Below are positions 8,463 to 17,170 of a stretch of DNA of 64,000 nucleotides, one piece after another. The notes beneath the pieces are model-generated. The model saw only the letters and a program-made list of their open reading frames with translations. It had not been told where the DNA came from and made no database searches. The stretch spans positions 1 through 64,000 of the forward strand of contig JACRJC010000018.1 of the NCBI GenBank assembly GCA_016215555.1. The letters are read 5' to 3'. Numbering within the stretch: position 1 is the stretch's first letter; the number at the start of each line of letters is the position of its first letter. The position numbers and the translations under genes are program-made. The DNA comes from Rhodospirillales bacterium (GTDB lineage Bacteria > Pseudomonadota > Alphaproteobacteria > Rhodospirillales > WMHbin7).

Positions 8463-9800
8463 TCAAGAATTTTTTGTGGTTCGATGCAGCAGCGCCGTCA
8501 GTTCCAGATGCGGCGTCCATAAGAATTGGTCGATCGGAACCACCGAGTCAAGGCTCCAGCCCTCGTCCAGAAGGAGGGCGAGATCGCGCGCTAACGTGAC
8601 CGGATTGCAAGAGACCATGACAACATTTTTAACTTGTCTCGTAAGTGCCAGTTCCGACACTTGTTCCCGCGCTCCGGCGCGCGGCGGGTCGATGACGGCG
8701 CCTTCAAATTTATCAAGCTCACCGCTCAACAAGGGGCGATGCCGAAGATCGCGCCTTTCCACCGAAAGCTGGCTTAGGCCCGCCATCTCGCCGGCGCGCT
8801 TCAAGGCGCCGGCGGCCTGGGCGTCGCCTTCGACGGCATGAACGCGCGTCAAAGCCGCCAGCGGCAGACTGAAACTGCCGACCCCGGCATAGAGATCGGC
8901 CACCGCTCCTTCCAATCCGCTGACGCCGGCCAGAACCTGGGCGGCGATGGCGGCTTCGCCCTCTTTCGAGGGTTGCAGGAAGCAGCCCGCCGGAATGGCC
9001 ACCGGGACGCCGCCCAGAATGACGGAGGGCGCCTTGCGCTCGGCCACCGGTTCGGGCTGCTCGCCCTCATGCCCCTGCCAGGACAGGCGGGCCAAAGCCA
9101 TGTCCTCGGCCAGCTTGGCCAGGGTTTCGCGCTTGAAAAGGTCAAGCGGGGATTCGCAGCGGATCAGCACATCCAGGCCGCTATCGGTCAATTGCAAGGA
9201 CAGATCGCCCACGGCGGCGTCGCTGAACAATCGGCCCAGACCCTGGCGCAGCATCGGCAGGACGCCGGTCAGGCCGGCGTCCAATTGCGGACATTCCTGC
9301 AGATCGACAAGGTGATGGCTGGCCCGGCCATTGAAGCCCAGCGTCACGCCGTCGCGGTTCTTGCGAAAGGCGAAGGTCGCCCGGCGCCTTGTGCCGGCGG
9401 GAACGCGCATCAGGGGAGAGATTTTTTCTTCGGAAATGCCGGCCCGGGCCAGGGCTTCGACAGCGAGGCCGCGTTTCCAGGCCACATAGGTGGCGTCCTT
9501 CATATGCTGGGCGACACAGCCGCCGCAGATGCCGAAATGGCGGCAAGGGGGTTTGGCGCGGTCGCTCGCCTGTTCTTGCCATTCGACGACCGAGGCGGTC
9601 AGGCCGTCGCCGCGATTGCCCTCGACGCGGACCAGGACGCGCTCGCCGGGCAGGGTGGCGGGCACGAAGATCGGCGTGCCGTTCAGATGGCCGATGCCGT
9701 CGCCTTTGGCGCCCAGGCGCTCGATGACGATTTCCGCCGTGCGCGCTTCCATAGGCCGCTGACGCTCCCTGGGCGCCACATATCGGGGTCGTTTCGCCAA
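8463..9800 (-). CDS. class I SAM-dependent RNA (uracil-5) methyltransferase, TrmA/RlmD type
   Basis: A 445-residue enzyme expected to methylate uracil C5 in 23S rRNA (RlmD/RlmC role) or tRNA. An N-terminal TRAM-like beta domain (about 17-75) is followed by Fe-S cluster cysteines in CRHFGICGGC (about 85-95) and a later Cys in QECPQL. The SAM-binding motif is DLYAGVGSFSLPLA, with the IDPPRAGA motif and the catalytic SCNPVTLARD near the C-terminus. Start 9800 is 4 bases past the PqiC stop; ATG 9752 (MEARTAEIV) is also possible and would begin right at the TRAM domain. It is the last or second-last gene of the long minus-strand operon. Confidence 0.88.
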   Translation of the reverse strand: MAKRPRYVAPRERQRPMEARTAEIVIERLGAKGDGIGHLNGTPIFVPATLPGERVLVRVEGNRGDGLTASVVEWQEQASDRAKPPCRHFGICGGCVAQHMKDATYVAWKRGLAVEALARAGISEEKISPLMRVPAGTRRRATFAFRKNRDGVTLGFNGRASHHLVDLQECPQLDAGLTGVLPMLRQGLGRLFSDAAVGDLSLQLTDSGLDVLIRCESPLDLFKRETLAKLAEDMALARLSWQGHEGEQPEPVAERKAPSVILGGVPVAIPAGCFLQPSKEGEAAIAAQVLAGVSGLEGAVADLYAGVGSFSLPLAALTRVHAVEGDAQAAGALKRAGEMAGLSQLSVERRDLRHRPLLSGELDKFEGAVIDPPRAGAREQVSELALTRQVKNVVMVSCNPVTLARDLALLLDEGWSLDSVVPIDQFLWTPHLELTALLHRTTKNS

Positions 9801-9804
9801 GGGA

Positions 9805-10488
9805 CTATTTCGCCTTCAGATCGCTGGCCAGGCGGGCGGCAAGACGGGTGAAGGCCTTTTGCAGGGCCTCGACGGCGGCGGCCGGGCTTTCGTTGTCGGC
9901 GGCTTCCTCTTCCAGATAGACGGCGTGATGGACCAGACCGTAATCCTTGGCCTTCAACAGCGACAGATCGGCCTCCAGCACCACCTTGGGACGGCTGCCC
10001 CCCAGCACCTGCTCGAAATGCAGCAGGCGGCCTTTCAGAATCCAGTCGCCTTCGGCCCGCACTTCGTCGGTCAGCACGTCCTTGGCCGCCTTGGCTTCCT
10101 TCAGCGCCTTGGCCAGATGCTGCTGCAGCATGCGCCCCGGCGCCTCGGTCCAGAGGTGATAGCGATAGGTGGACAGGCTTTTGTCGGCGCTGGCGCGCGA
10201 ATAGACCATCGGCCGTTCGCCGGTGACGCCGTCGGCGCGCAGGCGCTCGACGATCAGGATGCCCGCCAATGGCTGGGCGGGCGCCGACAGAACGGGCGGC
10301 GTCAGGCGATAGAAATGCTCGGGCGGCGGCGGCGATCCTCCGCAGGCGGACAGCGACGCGCTCAAGCCGATCAGCGCGAGAAACGGAGCGAAGCGACTGG
10401 GGCCAAAGGCCCCCGCGAGCATTCCTGCGAGCGCAAGCCAAGGGGCGGAGCCTCGCCCGGCGCTTGAGGGGCTGAACAAGACTCTCAT
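9805..10488 (-). CDS. ABC-type transport auxiliary lipoprotein (PqiC/LptE-like family)
   Basis: A 227-residue lipoprotein. The N-terminus carries hydrophobic segments ending in a lipobox-like LSACGG (Cys about 49), so it should be anchored to a membrane from the periplasmic side. The rest has the repetitive beta/alpha pattern of the ABC-type transport auxiliary (PqiC) family, which partners MCE-domain transporters in moving lipids between membranes. The long N-terminal leader suggests the true start may be internal. Its ATG overlaps the MlaD stop by 4 bases (10485-10488), supporting coupled translation with the transporter. Confidence 0.8.
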   Translation of the reverse strand: MRVLFSPSSAGRGSAPWLALAGMLAGAFGPSRFAPFLALIGLSASLSACGGSPPPPEHFYRLTPPVLSAPAQPLAGILIVERLRADGVTGERPMVYSRASADKSLSTYRYHLWTEAPGRMLQQHLAKALKEAKAAKDVLTDEVRAEGDWILKGRLLHFEQVLGGSRPKVVLEADLSLLKAKDYGLVHHAVYLEEEAADNESPAAAVEALQKAFTRLAARLASDLKAK

Positions 10489-11438
10489 TTTGGGGCCTCG
10501 TCGGCAGGGGCGGCGCCGCCCAGCAGCAGGCCCGGATTCTCGCGGATGCGGCGCGAGAATTCGCTCATGTTGCGGCTGGTGCTTTCCATGTTGGTGGTGA
10601 TGGAATCGATGCTGTTCGAGACCACCTTCAGCGTGTGATTGAGGTCGTCGAGCCCCCTGGCGACGCTGGGCTGGGCCTTGGCGGCGGTGTCGTTCAACTG
10701 GGCGATCAGATGGTCGATCTGGAGCTTGGTGGCTTTCAACTCGCCCAGGGTTTTGACGCTTTTGTCCAATTCGTCGATGTTCTTGTCCGACAAAACGCGC
10801 TCGCCGGCCTGGTTCAGGCGTCCGGTGATCGATTCGGCATGTTCCAGGATGGCCGGGCCCCGGGTTTTCAGATCCTTAGACAGGTGCTGCATGTTGGCCA
10901 AAAGATCGGGGGCCGATTTTTCCAACGTGCTGCCCAGCGTATCGACGTAATGCAGCAGGCTGGCCAGCAGGGGCTTCAATCCGTTCTGGGTCAGATCGCC
11001 CATGTCGCCGGCCAGGGACGAGACGGCAGCCATCATGTTGGAGCTGCCGGTCCCTTTCAGCATGGCGCCGGGCTTGGCCAGGGTTTCGCTGTTGCCGGCC
11101 CGAAGATCGATGGAGACGGCGGCCAGCAGGCCCTGCGAGGCGATGGCGGCCAGCGTGTCTTCCGGCACCGGCCAGTCTTCCTGGACGGCCAAGGCCACCT
11201 TGAAGCGCGGCTGGCCCTTTTCGCCATAGGGCTTGACCCATTCGACCTGGCCGATGCGAAAACCCTCGAAGGAAACCACGGTGCCGTATTTGATGCCGGC
11301 CACATTGTCGTAGGCGGTGTAGTAAAGGTCGGTCGAGCCGGTGCGCCCGGTCAACAGGGCCAGGGCGGTGATCAGGGCTGCGGCGCCGGCCAGGACGAAG
11401 GCGCCGACGGCAACGTAATTGGTGTCCAGGGTGCGCAT
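10485..11438 (-). CDS. MCE-domain lipid transport protein (MlaD-like)
   Basis: A substrate-binding subunit of an MCE-type phospholipid transporter. One N-terminal transmembrane helix (about 8-30, VAVGAFVLAGAAALITALAL) is followed by the MCE domain (about 35-115, with GIKYGTVVSFEGFRIGQV). A long helical C-terminal region (about 150-300) probably forms the periplasmic tube. Start ATG 11438 has a GAAGG ribosome-binding site 5 bases upstream; a TTG at 11465 would overlap the ATPase gene. It lies between the ATPase and the auxiliary lipoprotein. Confidence 0.9.
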   Translation of the reverse strand: MRTLDTNYVAVGAFVLAGAAALITALALLTGRTGSTDLYYTAYDNVAGIKYGTVVSFEGFRIGQVEWVKPYGEKGQPRFKVALAVQEDWPVPEDTLAAIASQGLLAAVSIDLRAGNSETLAKPGAMLKGTGSSNMMAAVSSLAGDMGDLTQNGLKPLLASLLHYVDTLGSTLEKSAPDLLANMQHLSKDLKTRGPAILEHAESITGRLNQAGERVLSDKNIDELDKSVKTLGELKATKLQIDHLIAQLNDTAAKAQPSVARGLDDLNHTLKVVSNSIDSITTNMESTSRNMSEFSRRIRENPGLLLGGAAPADEAPK

Positions 11439-11454
11439 GTTACCTTCAGCCCTT

Positions 11455-12267
11455 CTAAATTCCAATGGTCAGGCGGCGCATATAGTCGTCGGGGTCGAGC
11501 GCCGCATCCTCGAGCCGCCGGTTCAACAAATTCTGAATGCGTTCGTTCGAACTGTTCCTGACCGCCTCAACGGTATCGACGATCAGGATGTCGCCCCGGT
11601 CCAGCACGCAAATGCGGTCGGCGATGCGAAAGGCGCTGTCGAGTTCATGGGTGACGACGACGATGCTCATGCCCATGGCGTCGCGCAGGGAAATAATCAA
11701 TTCGTCGATGGCCGCCGAAACCACGGGGTCGAGCCCGGCCGAGGGTTCGTCGCAGAACAGAAGCTTGGGATCCATGACGATGGCCCGGGCCAGGGCGGCC
11801 CGCTTGATCATGCCGCCCGACAATTCCGCCGGCATCAGATTCTCGAACTCGGCCAGCTTGACCACTTCCATCTTCAGGCGGGCCATGATGGCCATGGTAC
11901 TGGGGTCAAGCCCGGTATGCTCGCGCAGGGGCAGCATGATGTTCTGGCCCACCGTCATCGAGCTGAACAGCGCGCCGCCCTGGAAGGCCACGCCCATGCG
12001 GGTGCGCAATTTCGTCATTTCGGTTTCGGAAATGGCGTTGATGTCCTGGCCCAGGATGCGCACCGTGCCCGACGAAGGTTTCAGCAGACCCAGAAGGTGG
12101 TTGAGCAGCGTGCTCTTGCCCGAACCCGAACCGCCCATGATGACCATGATCTCACCCTCATAGATGTCGAGCGAGACGTTCTTCAATATCTTGCGCTTGC
12201 CGTAATGGGTGACCAGATCCTTGATCTCGACGACCTTGGTGCGGTTGGGGACGGCGGTCGCGTTCAT
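11455..12267 (-). CDS. ABC transporter ATP-binding protein (MlaF-like)
   Basis: A 270-residue ATPase powering the MCE transporter. Visible motifs are Walker A GGSGSGKST (about 45-53), the Q-loop in VAFQGGALFSSMTV, the signature ELSGGM, Walker B LLFCDEPSAGLD and the switch His in VVTHELDSAF. The signature LSGGM rather than LSGGQ is common in the MlaF/Mkl subgroup. It is followed 9 bases downstream of the permease stop and 16 bases upstream of the MlaD start, in the same operon. Confidence 0.92.
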   Translation of the reverse strand: MNATAVPNRTKVVEIKDLVTHYGKRKILKNVSLDIYEGEIMVIMGGSGSGKSTLLNHLLGLLKPSSGTVRILGQDINAISETEMTKLRTRMGVAFQGGALFSSMTVGQNIMLPLREHTGLDPSTMAIMARLKMEVVKLAEFENLMPAELSGGMIKRAALARAIVMDPKLLFCDEPSAGLDPVVSAAIDELIISLRDAMGMSIVVVTHELDSAFRIADRICVLDRGDILIVDTVEAVRNSSNERIQNLLNRRLEDAALDPDDYMRRLTIGI

Positions 12268-12275
12268 GGTCTGGC

Positions 12276-13112
12276 CTATCTCGTCAGCACGAAGGCGAAC
12301 AGCATGTCGGTGACGACGATGGCGCTGATGGCATGCACCACCGATCGCGTGGTGGCCTTGCCCACGCCCTCGGCGCCGCCCTCGACCAGCGATCCGTTGA
12401 CGACGCCGACCAGGGTCACCAGCACGGCGAAGATCAGGCTTTTGCCCAGCCCATGCGCCAGATCATCGACCTTCAAGGCCTCGATCACGCGGTCCCAATA
12501 GGCCGGCATGTCCATGCCGAGATCGAGCCCGATGTAAAGCCCGGCCCCGGTCAGGGCCACGAGATCGGCGAGCAGGGTCAAGAGCGGCAGCATGACCAGC
12601 ATGGCGAACAGGGCCGGCGCGACCAGGAAGCGCACCGGATCGATGCCCATGACGTGCAGGGCGTCGATCTCCTGGTTGATGCGCATGGTGCCCAGGCGCG
12701 CCGCCAGGGCCGAGCCCGAGCGCCCGGCGACCACGATGCCGGTGATCAGGGGCGCGAATTCGCGCACCACCGACAGCGCCACGCCGAAGGTGACGCGGCT
12801 TTCGGCGCCGAAGGTTTTCAGCGTATGGATGCCCTGAATGGCCAGCATGGCCCCGACGGTCGAGGAGAGGATGGCGACGATGGGAATCGCGCGCACGCCG
12901 AATTCCATGCCCTCGGCCATCACCGCCGACAGGCGCACCGGCTGGCGGCGCTTCTTGCCCATGATCAGCCAGAACAGGCTTTCGAACAAAAGGAAGGCGC
13001 CATAGCCGATTTCGGCGACTCCCACCACCGTGGCCCGCCCGGTCTGTTCGGCAATGCGCGCCAAACGAGCCTTCAAGCTATTCGTCTCCGATGGCGGCGT
13101 CGAGGCTGGCAT
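12276..13112 (-). CDS. ABC lipid transporter permease (MlaE-like)
   Basis: A 278-residue inner-membrane permease with five or six hydrophobic segments and the MlaE signatures AIPIVAILSSTVGAMLAIQG and ARLGTMRINQEIDALHVMGI. It forms the channel through which MlaD passes phospholipid, driven by MlaF. The N-terminus overlaps the STAS gene by 35 bases, so the two are almost certainly cotranslated. In E. coli the equivalent STAS subunit MlaB binds MlaF. Confidence 0.92.
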   Translation of the reverse strand: MPASTPPSETNSLKARLARIAEQTGRATVVGVAEIGYGAFLLFESLFWLIMGKKRRQPVRLSAVMAEGMEFGVRAIPIVAILSSTVGAMLAIQGIHTLKTFGAESRVTFGVALSVVREFAPLITGIVVAGRSGSALAARLGTMRINQEIDALHVMGIDPVRFLVAPALFAMLVMLPLLTLLADLVALTGAGLYIGLDLGMDMPAYWDRVIEALKVDDLAHGLGKSLIFAVLVTLVGVVNGSLVEGGAEGVGKATTRSVVHAISAIVVTDMLFAFVLTR

Positions 13113-13407
13113 GGATGGTGAAGACGCGGTCCAGCCTGGCCAGTTGCAGCACGCGCAGCGCCGCCGGACTGAGTCCCGACAGCGCGAAGGAGAAGCCCTT
13201 TTTTCGCGCCGACTGATAGGCCTCGACCAGACTGGCGACGCCCGAACTGTCGATATAGCTGACGTTCGACATGTCGACGACGACGGGCCGGCCCTTGGAG
13301 ACCGATTCCAGCAGCGACTTCCTAAGTGTCGGCGTGTGCTGAAGGTCGGCTTCCCCCTCCAGCGTCATGACGACGAAGCCGCGGTCTTCGCGTACGGAAA
13401 TGTTCAT
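13078..13407 (-). CDS. STAS-domain protein (MlaB or anti-anti-sigma-factor-like)
   Basis: A single STAS domain of 109 residues: MNISVREDRGFVVMTLEGE, then VVVDMSNVSYIDSSGVASL (about 44-62). The Ser in D-S-S-G is the phosphorylation site in SpoIIAA/RsbV-type proteins. Its position is ambiguous in a useful way. It directly follows the phosphatase/kinase gene with an ATGA overlap, as RsbV would, and directly precedes MlaE with a 35-base overlap, as MlaB would. It may do both jobs by tying transporter activity to a phosphorylation switch. Confidence 0.88.
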   Translation of the reverse strand: MNISVREDRGFVVMTLEGEADLQHTPTLRKSLLESVSKGRPVVVDMSNVSYIDSSGVASLVEAYQSARKKGFSFALSGLSPAALRVLQLARLDRVFTIHASLDAAIGDE

Positions 13408-15104
13408 GGTTGTGTTCCCTCGCTAGCGATGCGCAATGACAGTTTCAGGCGGTTGCCCGCTCCCGGCGGCGGTTCTTCGAACTCGTGTCCGTCGAGAACG
13501 GTCTGAATGAAATACGTGCCCAGCCCGCCCGGCCTGATGTCGTCAAGTGCCCGCGGGCGGATGCGGCTTTGATCGACGGGCGGAGCGTAGTCGGTGATTC
13601 TGGCCACCAGCATATCGCCTTCCCTGACGATGTCGATATCAACCGGCTTGGCGGTAGGGCCGCCATAGGCGTGGCGGATGATGTTTTGCAAGGCTTCGTC
13701 GATGGCCAGCACCAGATCGCCTTTCTTTTCCTCCGATAACCTGACCAGGTCGGCCGCTTCGGCGACCACGCGGCGCACCAGCTTCAGGCGGTCGGGCGTG
13801 GCTGGAACGTTCAAATGGGCCAGACACTGCGGCACGCTGATGGCCCGAATGTCAGCCGACGGCGGCAGGCCGGCTACGGCCAGCAGGGTCAGATCGTCAT
13901 GGACGGCCCTGCCCGGGGCCATGGCGGAATCGGCCAGATCCGACAGACGGTCGGCCAGCGGCAGCTCGCCCTGCCGGCAAATCAGGGCCGCAACGCCCTC
14001 GGCGCCCAGCATCTCCCCGTTCCCCCCCGTGCTTTCCGTCAGTCCGTCAGTGAAGACGTAGAGGACGCCGCCGTCAAGCATCACCTCCTCGCTTTCGAAG
14101 ACGGTGGCCGGCAGGATGCCGACCGGCGGCGCGGGGGCGGGCAGGGAGATCGGTTCCTGGCCGGGGCGGATCAGCAGCGGCGGCTCGTGGCCGGCATTGG
14201 CGAAGACCACGCGCTGTCCCGATGCGTCGAGGAAGCCCGCGACCAGGGTGACGAACTTGCCCTGGCTGGCGGTCTCGCACAATTCGTCGTTGATGCGGGC
14301 CATCAGCAAGGCGGGATCGCGCTCGTCCTTGGCCAGGCTGCGGAACAGGCTGGCCGTCTTGGCCATCAGCAGGGCGGCGTCCATGCCCTTGCCCGAAACG
14401 TCGCCCAGGCAAAAGCCGATGCGCCCGTCGGTCAGCGGCAAGATGTCGTAGAAATCGCCCGCCACTTCGCGGAAGGGCCGGCCCAGGCCGGCAATGGGGA
14501 AGGGAGCGGGACGGTTCTCGGGCAGCAGGCTCTGCTGGATCTGGGCCGCCAGTTCCATTTCGCGCTGCAGGCGTTCTTGTTCGACCAGGGCCTGGGCCAT
14601 GCGGGCATTCAAGAGGGCCAGGGCGGCGGCGGCGGACAGGGCTTCCAGCACGCGGGCGTCGGACAGGACGAACAATCCGTCGCCGGTCTTCTTGTTGATG
14701 AGTTCGATGGCGCCCAAGGCCTCGCTTTGCACCACCATGGGCGCGCAGAGGATCGAGCGGGTGACGAAGCCGGTCTTGGAATCGACGCTGGCGTGAAAGT
14801 CGGGATCGTTCTGGACGTCGAGCACGCTTTGGGTCATGCGCCCCGAAACCGTGCGCCCGACGATGCCGCTGTTCAGGGGAATGCGCAGGCCGGTGATATC
14901 GACGGGTCCGGCGCAGGCATGGCAGACCAGTTCCGCCTTTTCCACCAGGAACAGCGAGGCGGCTTCCGCATCCAGCGCGTCGGCGATTCGCTCCAGCCCG
15001 TGCTTCAGACTGGTGTCGAGATCCTTGGTGGTGGCGAAGCGCAAGCTCATCGAGGCGATGAGATCGAGATGTTCGGCCAGACCATGGGGGTGCGAGGAAT
15101 CCAT
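13404..15104 (-). CDS. GAF-SpoIIE phosphatase fused to RsbW-like serine kinase domain
   Basis: A 566-residue cytoplasmic regulator. A GAF sensor domain (about 20-165) is followed by a short coiled coil. A PP2C-type SpoIIE phosphatase domain (about 195-400, with AGDFYDILPLTDGRIGFCLG, then DVSGKGMDAALLMA and FTDGLTES) comes next. A GHKL ATPase of the RsbW/SpoIIAB anti-sigma type (about 435-560, LAIDEALQNIIRHAYGG and GGLGTYFIQ) ends it. Carrying both the kinase and the phosphatase for a STAS partner makes it a complete partner switch with the next gene. Start ATG 15104 (MDSSHPHG) was chosen because upstream codons look non-coding and cross the divergent EAL gene. Confidence 0.85.
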   Translation of the reverse strand: MDSSHPHGLAEHLDLIASMSLRFATTKDLDTSLKHGLERIADALDAEAASLFLVEKAELVCHACAGPVDITGLRIPLNSGIVGRTVSGRMTQSVLDVQNDPDFHASVDSKTGFVTRSILCAPMVVQSEALGAIELINKKTGDGLFVLSDARVLEALSAAAALALLNARMAQALVEQERLQREMELAAQIQQSLLPENRPAPFPIAGLGRPFREVAGDFYDILPLTDGRIGFCLGDVSGKGMDAALLMAKTASLFRSLAKDERDPALLMARINDELCETASQGKFVTLVAGFLDASGQRVVFANAGHEPPLLIRPGQEPISLPAPAPPVGILPATVFESEEVMLDGGVLYVFTDGLTESTGGNGEMLGAEGVAALICRQGELPLADRLSDLADSAMAPGRAVHDDLTLLAVAGLPPSADIRAISVPQCLAHLNVPATPDRLKLVRRVVAEAADLVRLSEEKKGDLVLAIDEALQNIIRHAYGGPTAKPVDIDIVREGDMLVARITDYAPPVDQSRIRPRALDDIRPGGLGTYFIQTVLDGHEFEEPPPGAGNRLKLSLRIASEGTQP

Positions 15105-15261
15105 GGCCGCACTATGCAATGACCTGAAAGGATTGAAAAGGCCGCGTTCCAAGGGTGGCGGCCAGAATGAAGGTTTTGTTGCAACCTCTTGTAGAGATTG
15201 ACTTTCCACCCTCCGTTCAGGCATTCCCTTGGCTGACATTTGACTAAGCCAGGAGAGCTTG

Positions 15262-17127
15262 ATGACGATCCTGACACTGGAACCGGCCGCGCCTCTGGCC
15301 AGGCCGCCTGCCGGCAAACAGCGTCCGGCCCATCTTTCCGGACCCGTGCCTCTGGCCGTCGAGCCGCGCCTGGGCCGGACTTGGCTGGACATTCTCGCCA
15401 AGCTGGACTTCGCCTTCCAGCCCATCGTCAACATCCATACCGGCTATTGCTGCGGCTACGAAGCGCTTTTGCGCAACTCCGACGATGCGGGTTTCGCCAG
15501 CATCGGCGACTTCTTCGACTGCTGCCATGCCCAGGGCGTGCTGACCGCCGTCGAAGGCGTGCTGCTGGCCAGGGCGGTGGAGCGCTTCGCGCTCGTCCCC
15601 GGTTCCTCCAAGCTGCGCCTGTTCCTGAACGTCGATAACCGTTCGCTCGGCAACAACAGCGCCCTGATTCCGCTGCGGGCGACGCTGGCCGAGCAGGAAA
15701 TGCCGGAAACCTCCATCGCCTTCGAAATTTCCGAGCGCCACCAGTTCCCGCATGCGCTCGATCCGGCCGAGGTGCTGAAGGCCCTGAAGCGCGACGCCTT
15801 CAAGATCGCCATCGACGATTTCGGCATCGGCTTTTCGGGCCTGCAACTTTTGTACCTGGCCGAGCCGGAATATCTGAAGATCGACCGCTTCTTCGTTACC
15901 GGCATCTCGCACGATTCCAAGAAAAAGCTGTTCCTGACCCACATGGTCAATGTCGCCCATGTGCTGGGGATCGAGGTCATCGCCGAAGGGGTCGAGACCG
16001 AACAGGAATTCTTTAGCTGCAAGGACATCGGCTGCGATCTGGTACAGGGTTTCATGGTCCAGCGTCCGACGCTGGAAGCCGGTCACCTGCGCACCCATTA
16101 TCCGCATATCGAGGAATTGAGCCGTCGCGAGCGCCGCCAGAAGGGCTCGGACCAGAAGATCATCTTCGAGCAGATCGAACGGCTGGAACCCTTGCCCGGC
16201 ACCAGCGACATGCGTACCGTCTTCGCCCGTTTCCGCGACGCCAAGAATCACAATTTCCTGCCGGTGGTCGATAATGCCGGCGAGCCTTTGGGCCTGATCC
16301 GCGAGCGTGATCTCAAGGAATTCACCTATTCGACCTATGGCAAGGAAATCATCTGCAACAAGAATTTCGGCTACAAGATCAGCCATTTCATCGCCCGCGT
16401 GCCCATCGCCGACATCCATACCCCGGCCGAGAAGATTCTGGAAATCTTCTCCGCCAACGCCAATTCGGAAGGCGTGATCATCGTCGAGAACATGAAATAT
16501 GCCGGCTTCCTGGGCGCGCACGCGCTGCTGAAGGTCATCAATGAAAAGAATCTGGCCTTCGCCCGCGATCAGAATCCGCTCTCCAAGCTGCCCGGCAACG
16601 GTGTCATTCACGGTCTGGTCACAGAGGCTCTGGCCGATGCCGACAGCGCCTATTCCTTCGTCTATTTCGACTTCGACAATTTCAAGCCCTTCAACGACAA
16701 ATACGGATTCCGCCAAGGCGACCGCGCCATCTTGCTGTTCGCCGAAATTCTGGCTCGAGAGACGAGAAGCGCCGGGGCCCTGATCGGCCATGTCGGCGGC
16801 GACGATTTCTTCGCCTGCCTCAAGGATCTGGAGGGCGAAGAGGTGGCCGCTCTGGTCGCGGCCATCGGACTGCAGTTCAAATATGAGGTGGAAAGTTTCT
16901 ACGAGGTCAAGGACCGCGAGGCCGGATTCATCGAATCCCACGACCGCGAGGGCAACAGCCGGCGTTTCGCGCTGCTGACCGTTTCGGCGGCAATCCTCGA
17001 TCTGCCGGTTTCGCACGGCCCCTCGACGGTCGAGGAAATCGGCTGGCTGATCGCCGAACTCAAGAAGGGCGCCAAGCTTTCCCCCGACAAGCTCTGCCGG
17101 GCCTCGCTGATCACCATGCCGTCGTAA
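15262..17127 (+). CDS. EAL-CBS-GGDEF cyclic di-GMP protein
   Basis: A 621-residue signalling protein lacking membrane segments. The EAL phosphodiesterase domain (about 45-285) keeps its expected residues: GYEALLR, the Asn in FLNVDNRSL, EISER, AIDDFGIGFSG, LKIDRFF and EGVETE. Residues about 300-440 look like a CBS pair. The C-terminal GGDEF domain (about 455-615) reads GGDDF at its active-site loop, a Glu-to-Asp change from the consensus, so cyclase activity is uncertain and a GTP-binding regulatory role is possible. ATG 15262 follows an AGGAGA ribosome-binding site at 15251-15256; a TTG one codon earlier is less likely. It is divergent from the phosphatase operon. Confidence 0.88.
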   Translation: MTILTLEPAAPLARPPAGKQRPAHLSGPVPLAVEPRLGRTWLDILAKLDFAFQPIVNIHTGYCCGYEALLRNSDDAGFASIGDFFDCCHAQGVLTAVEGVLLARAVERFALVPGSSKLRLFLNVDNRSLGNNSALIPLRATLAEQEMPETSIAFEISERHQFPHALDPAEVLKALKRDAFKIAIDDFGIGFSGLQLLYLAEPEYLKIDRFFVTGISHDSKKKLFLTHMVNVAHVLGIEVIAEGVETEQEFFSCKDIGCDLVQGFMVQRPTLEAGHLRTHYPHIEELSRRERRQKGSDQKIIFEQIERLEPLPGTSDMRTVFARFRDAKNHNFLPVVDNAGEPLGLIRERDLKEFTYSTYGKEIICNKNFGYKISHFIARVPIADIHTPAEKILEIFSANANSEGVIIVENMKYAGFLGAHALLKVINEKNLAFARDQNPLSKLPGNGVIHGLVTEALADADSAYSFVYFDFDNFKPFNDKYGFRQGDRAILLFAEILARETRSAGALIGHVGGDDFFACLKDLEGEEVAALVAAIGLQFKYEVESFYEVKDREAGFIESHDREGNSRRFALLTVSAAILDLPVSHGPSTVEEIGWLIAELKKGAKLSPDKLCRASLITMPS

Positions 17128-17170
17128 ACCCCTCTGGCTCCAGCGGCTTGGGGCTGCTACCCTGAGGGCG

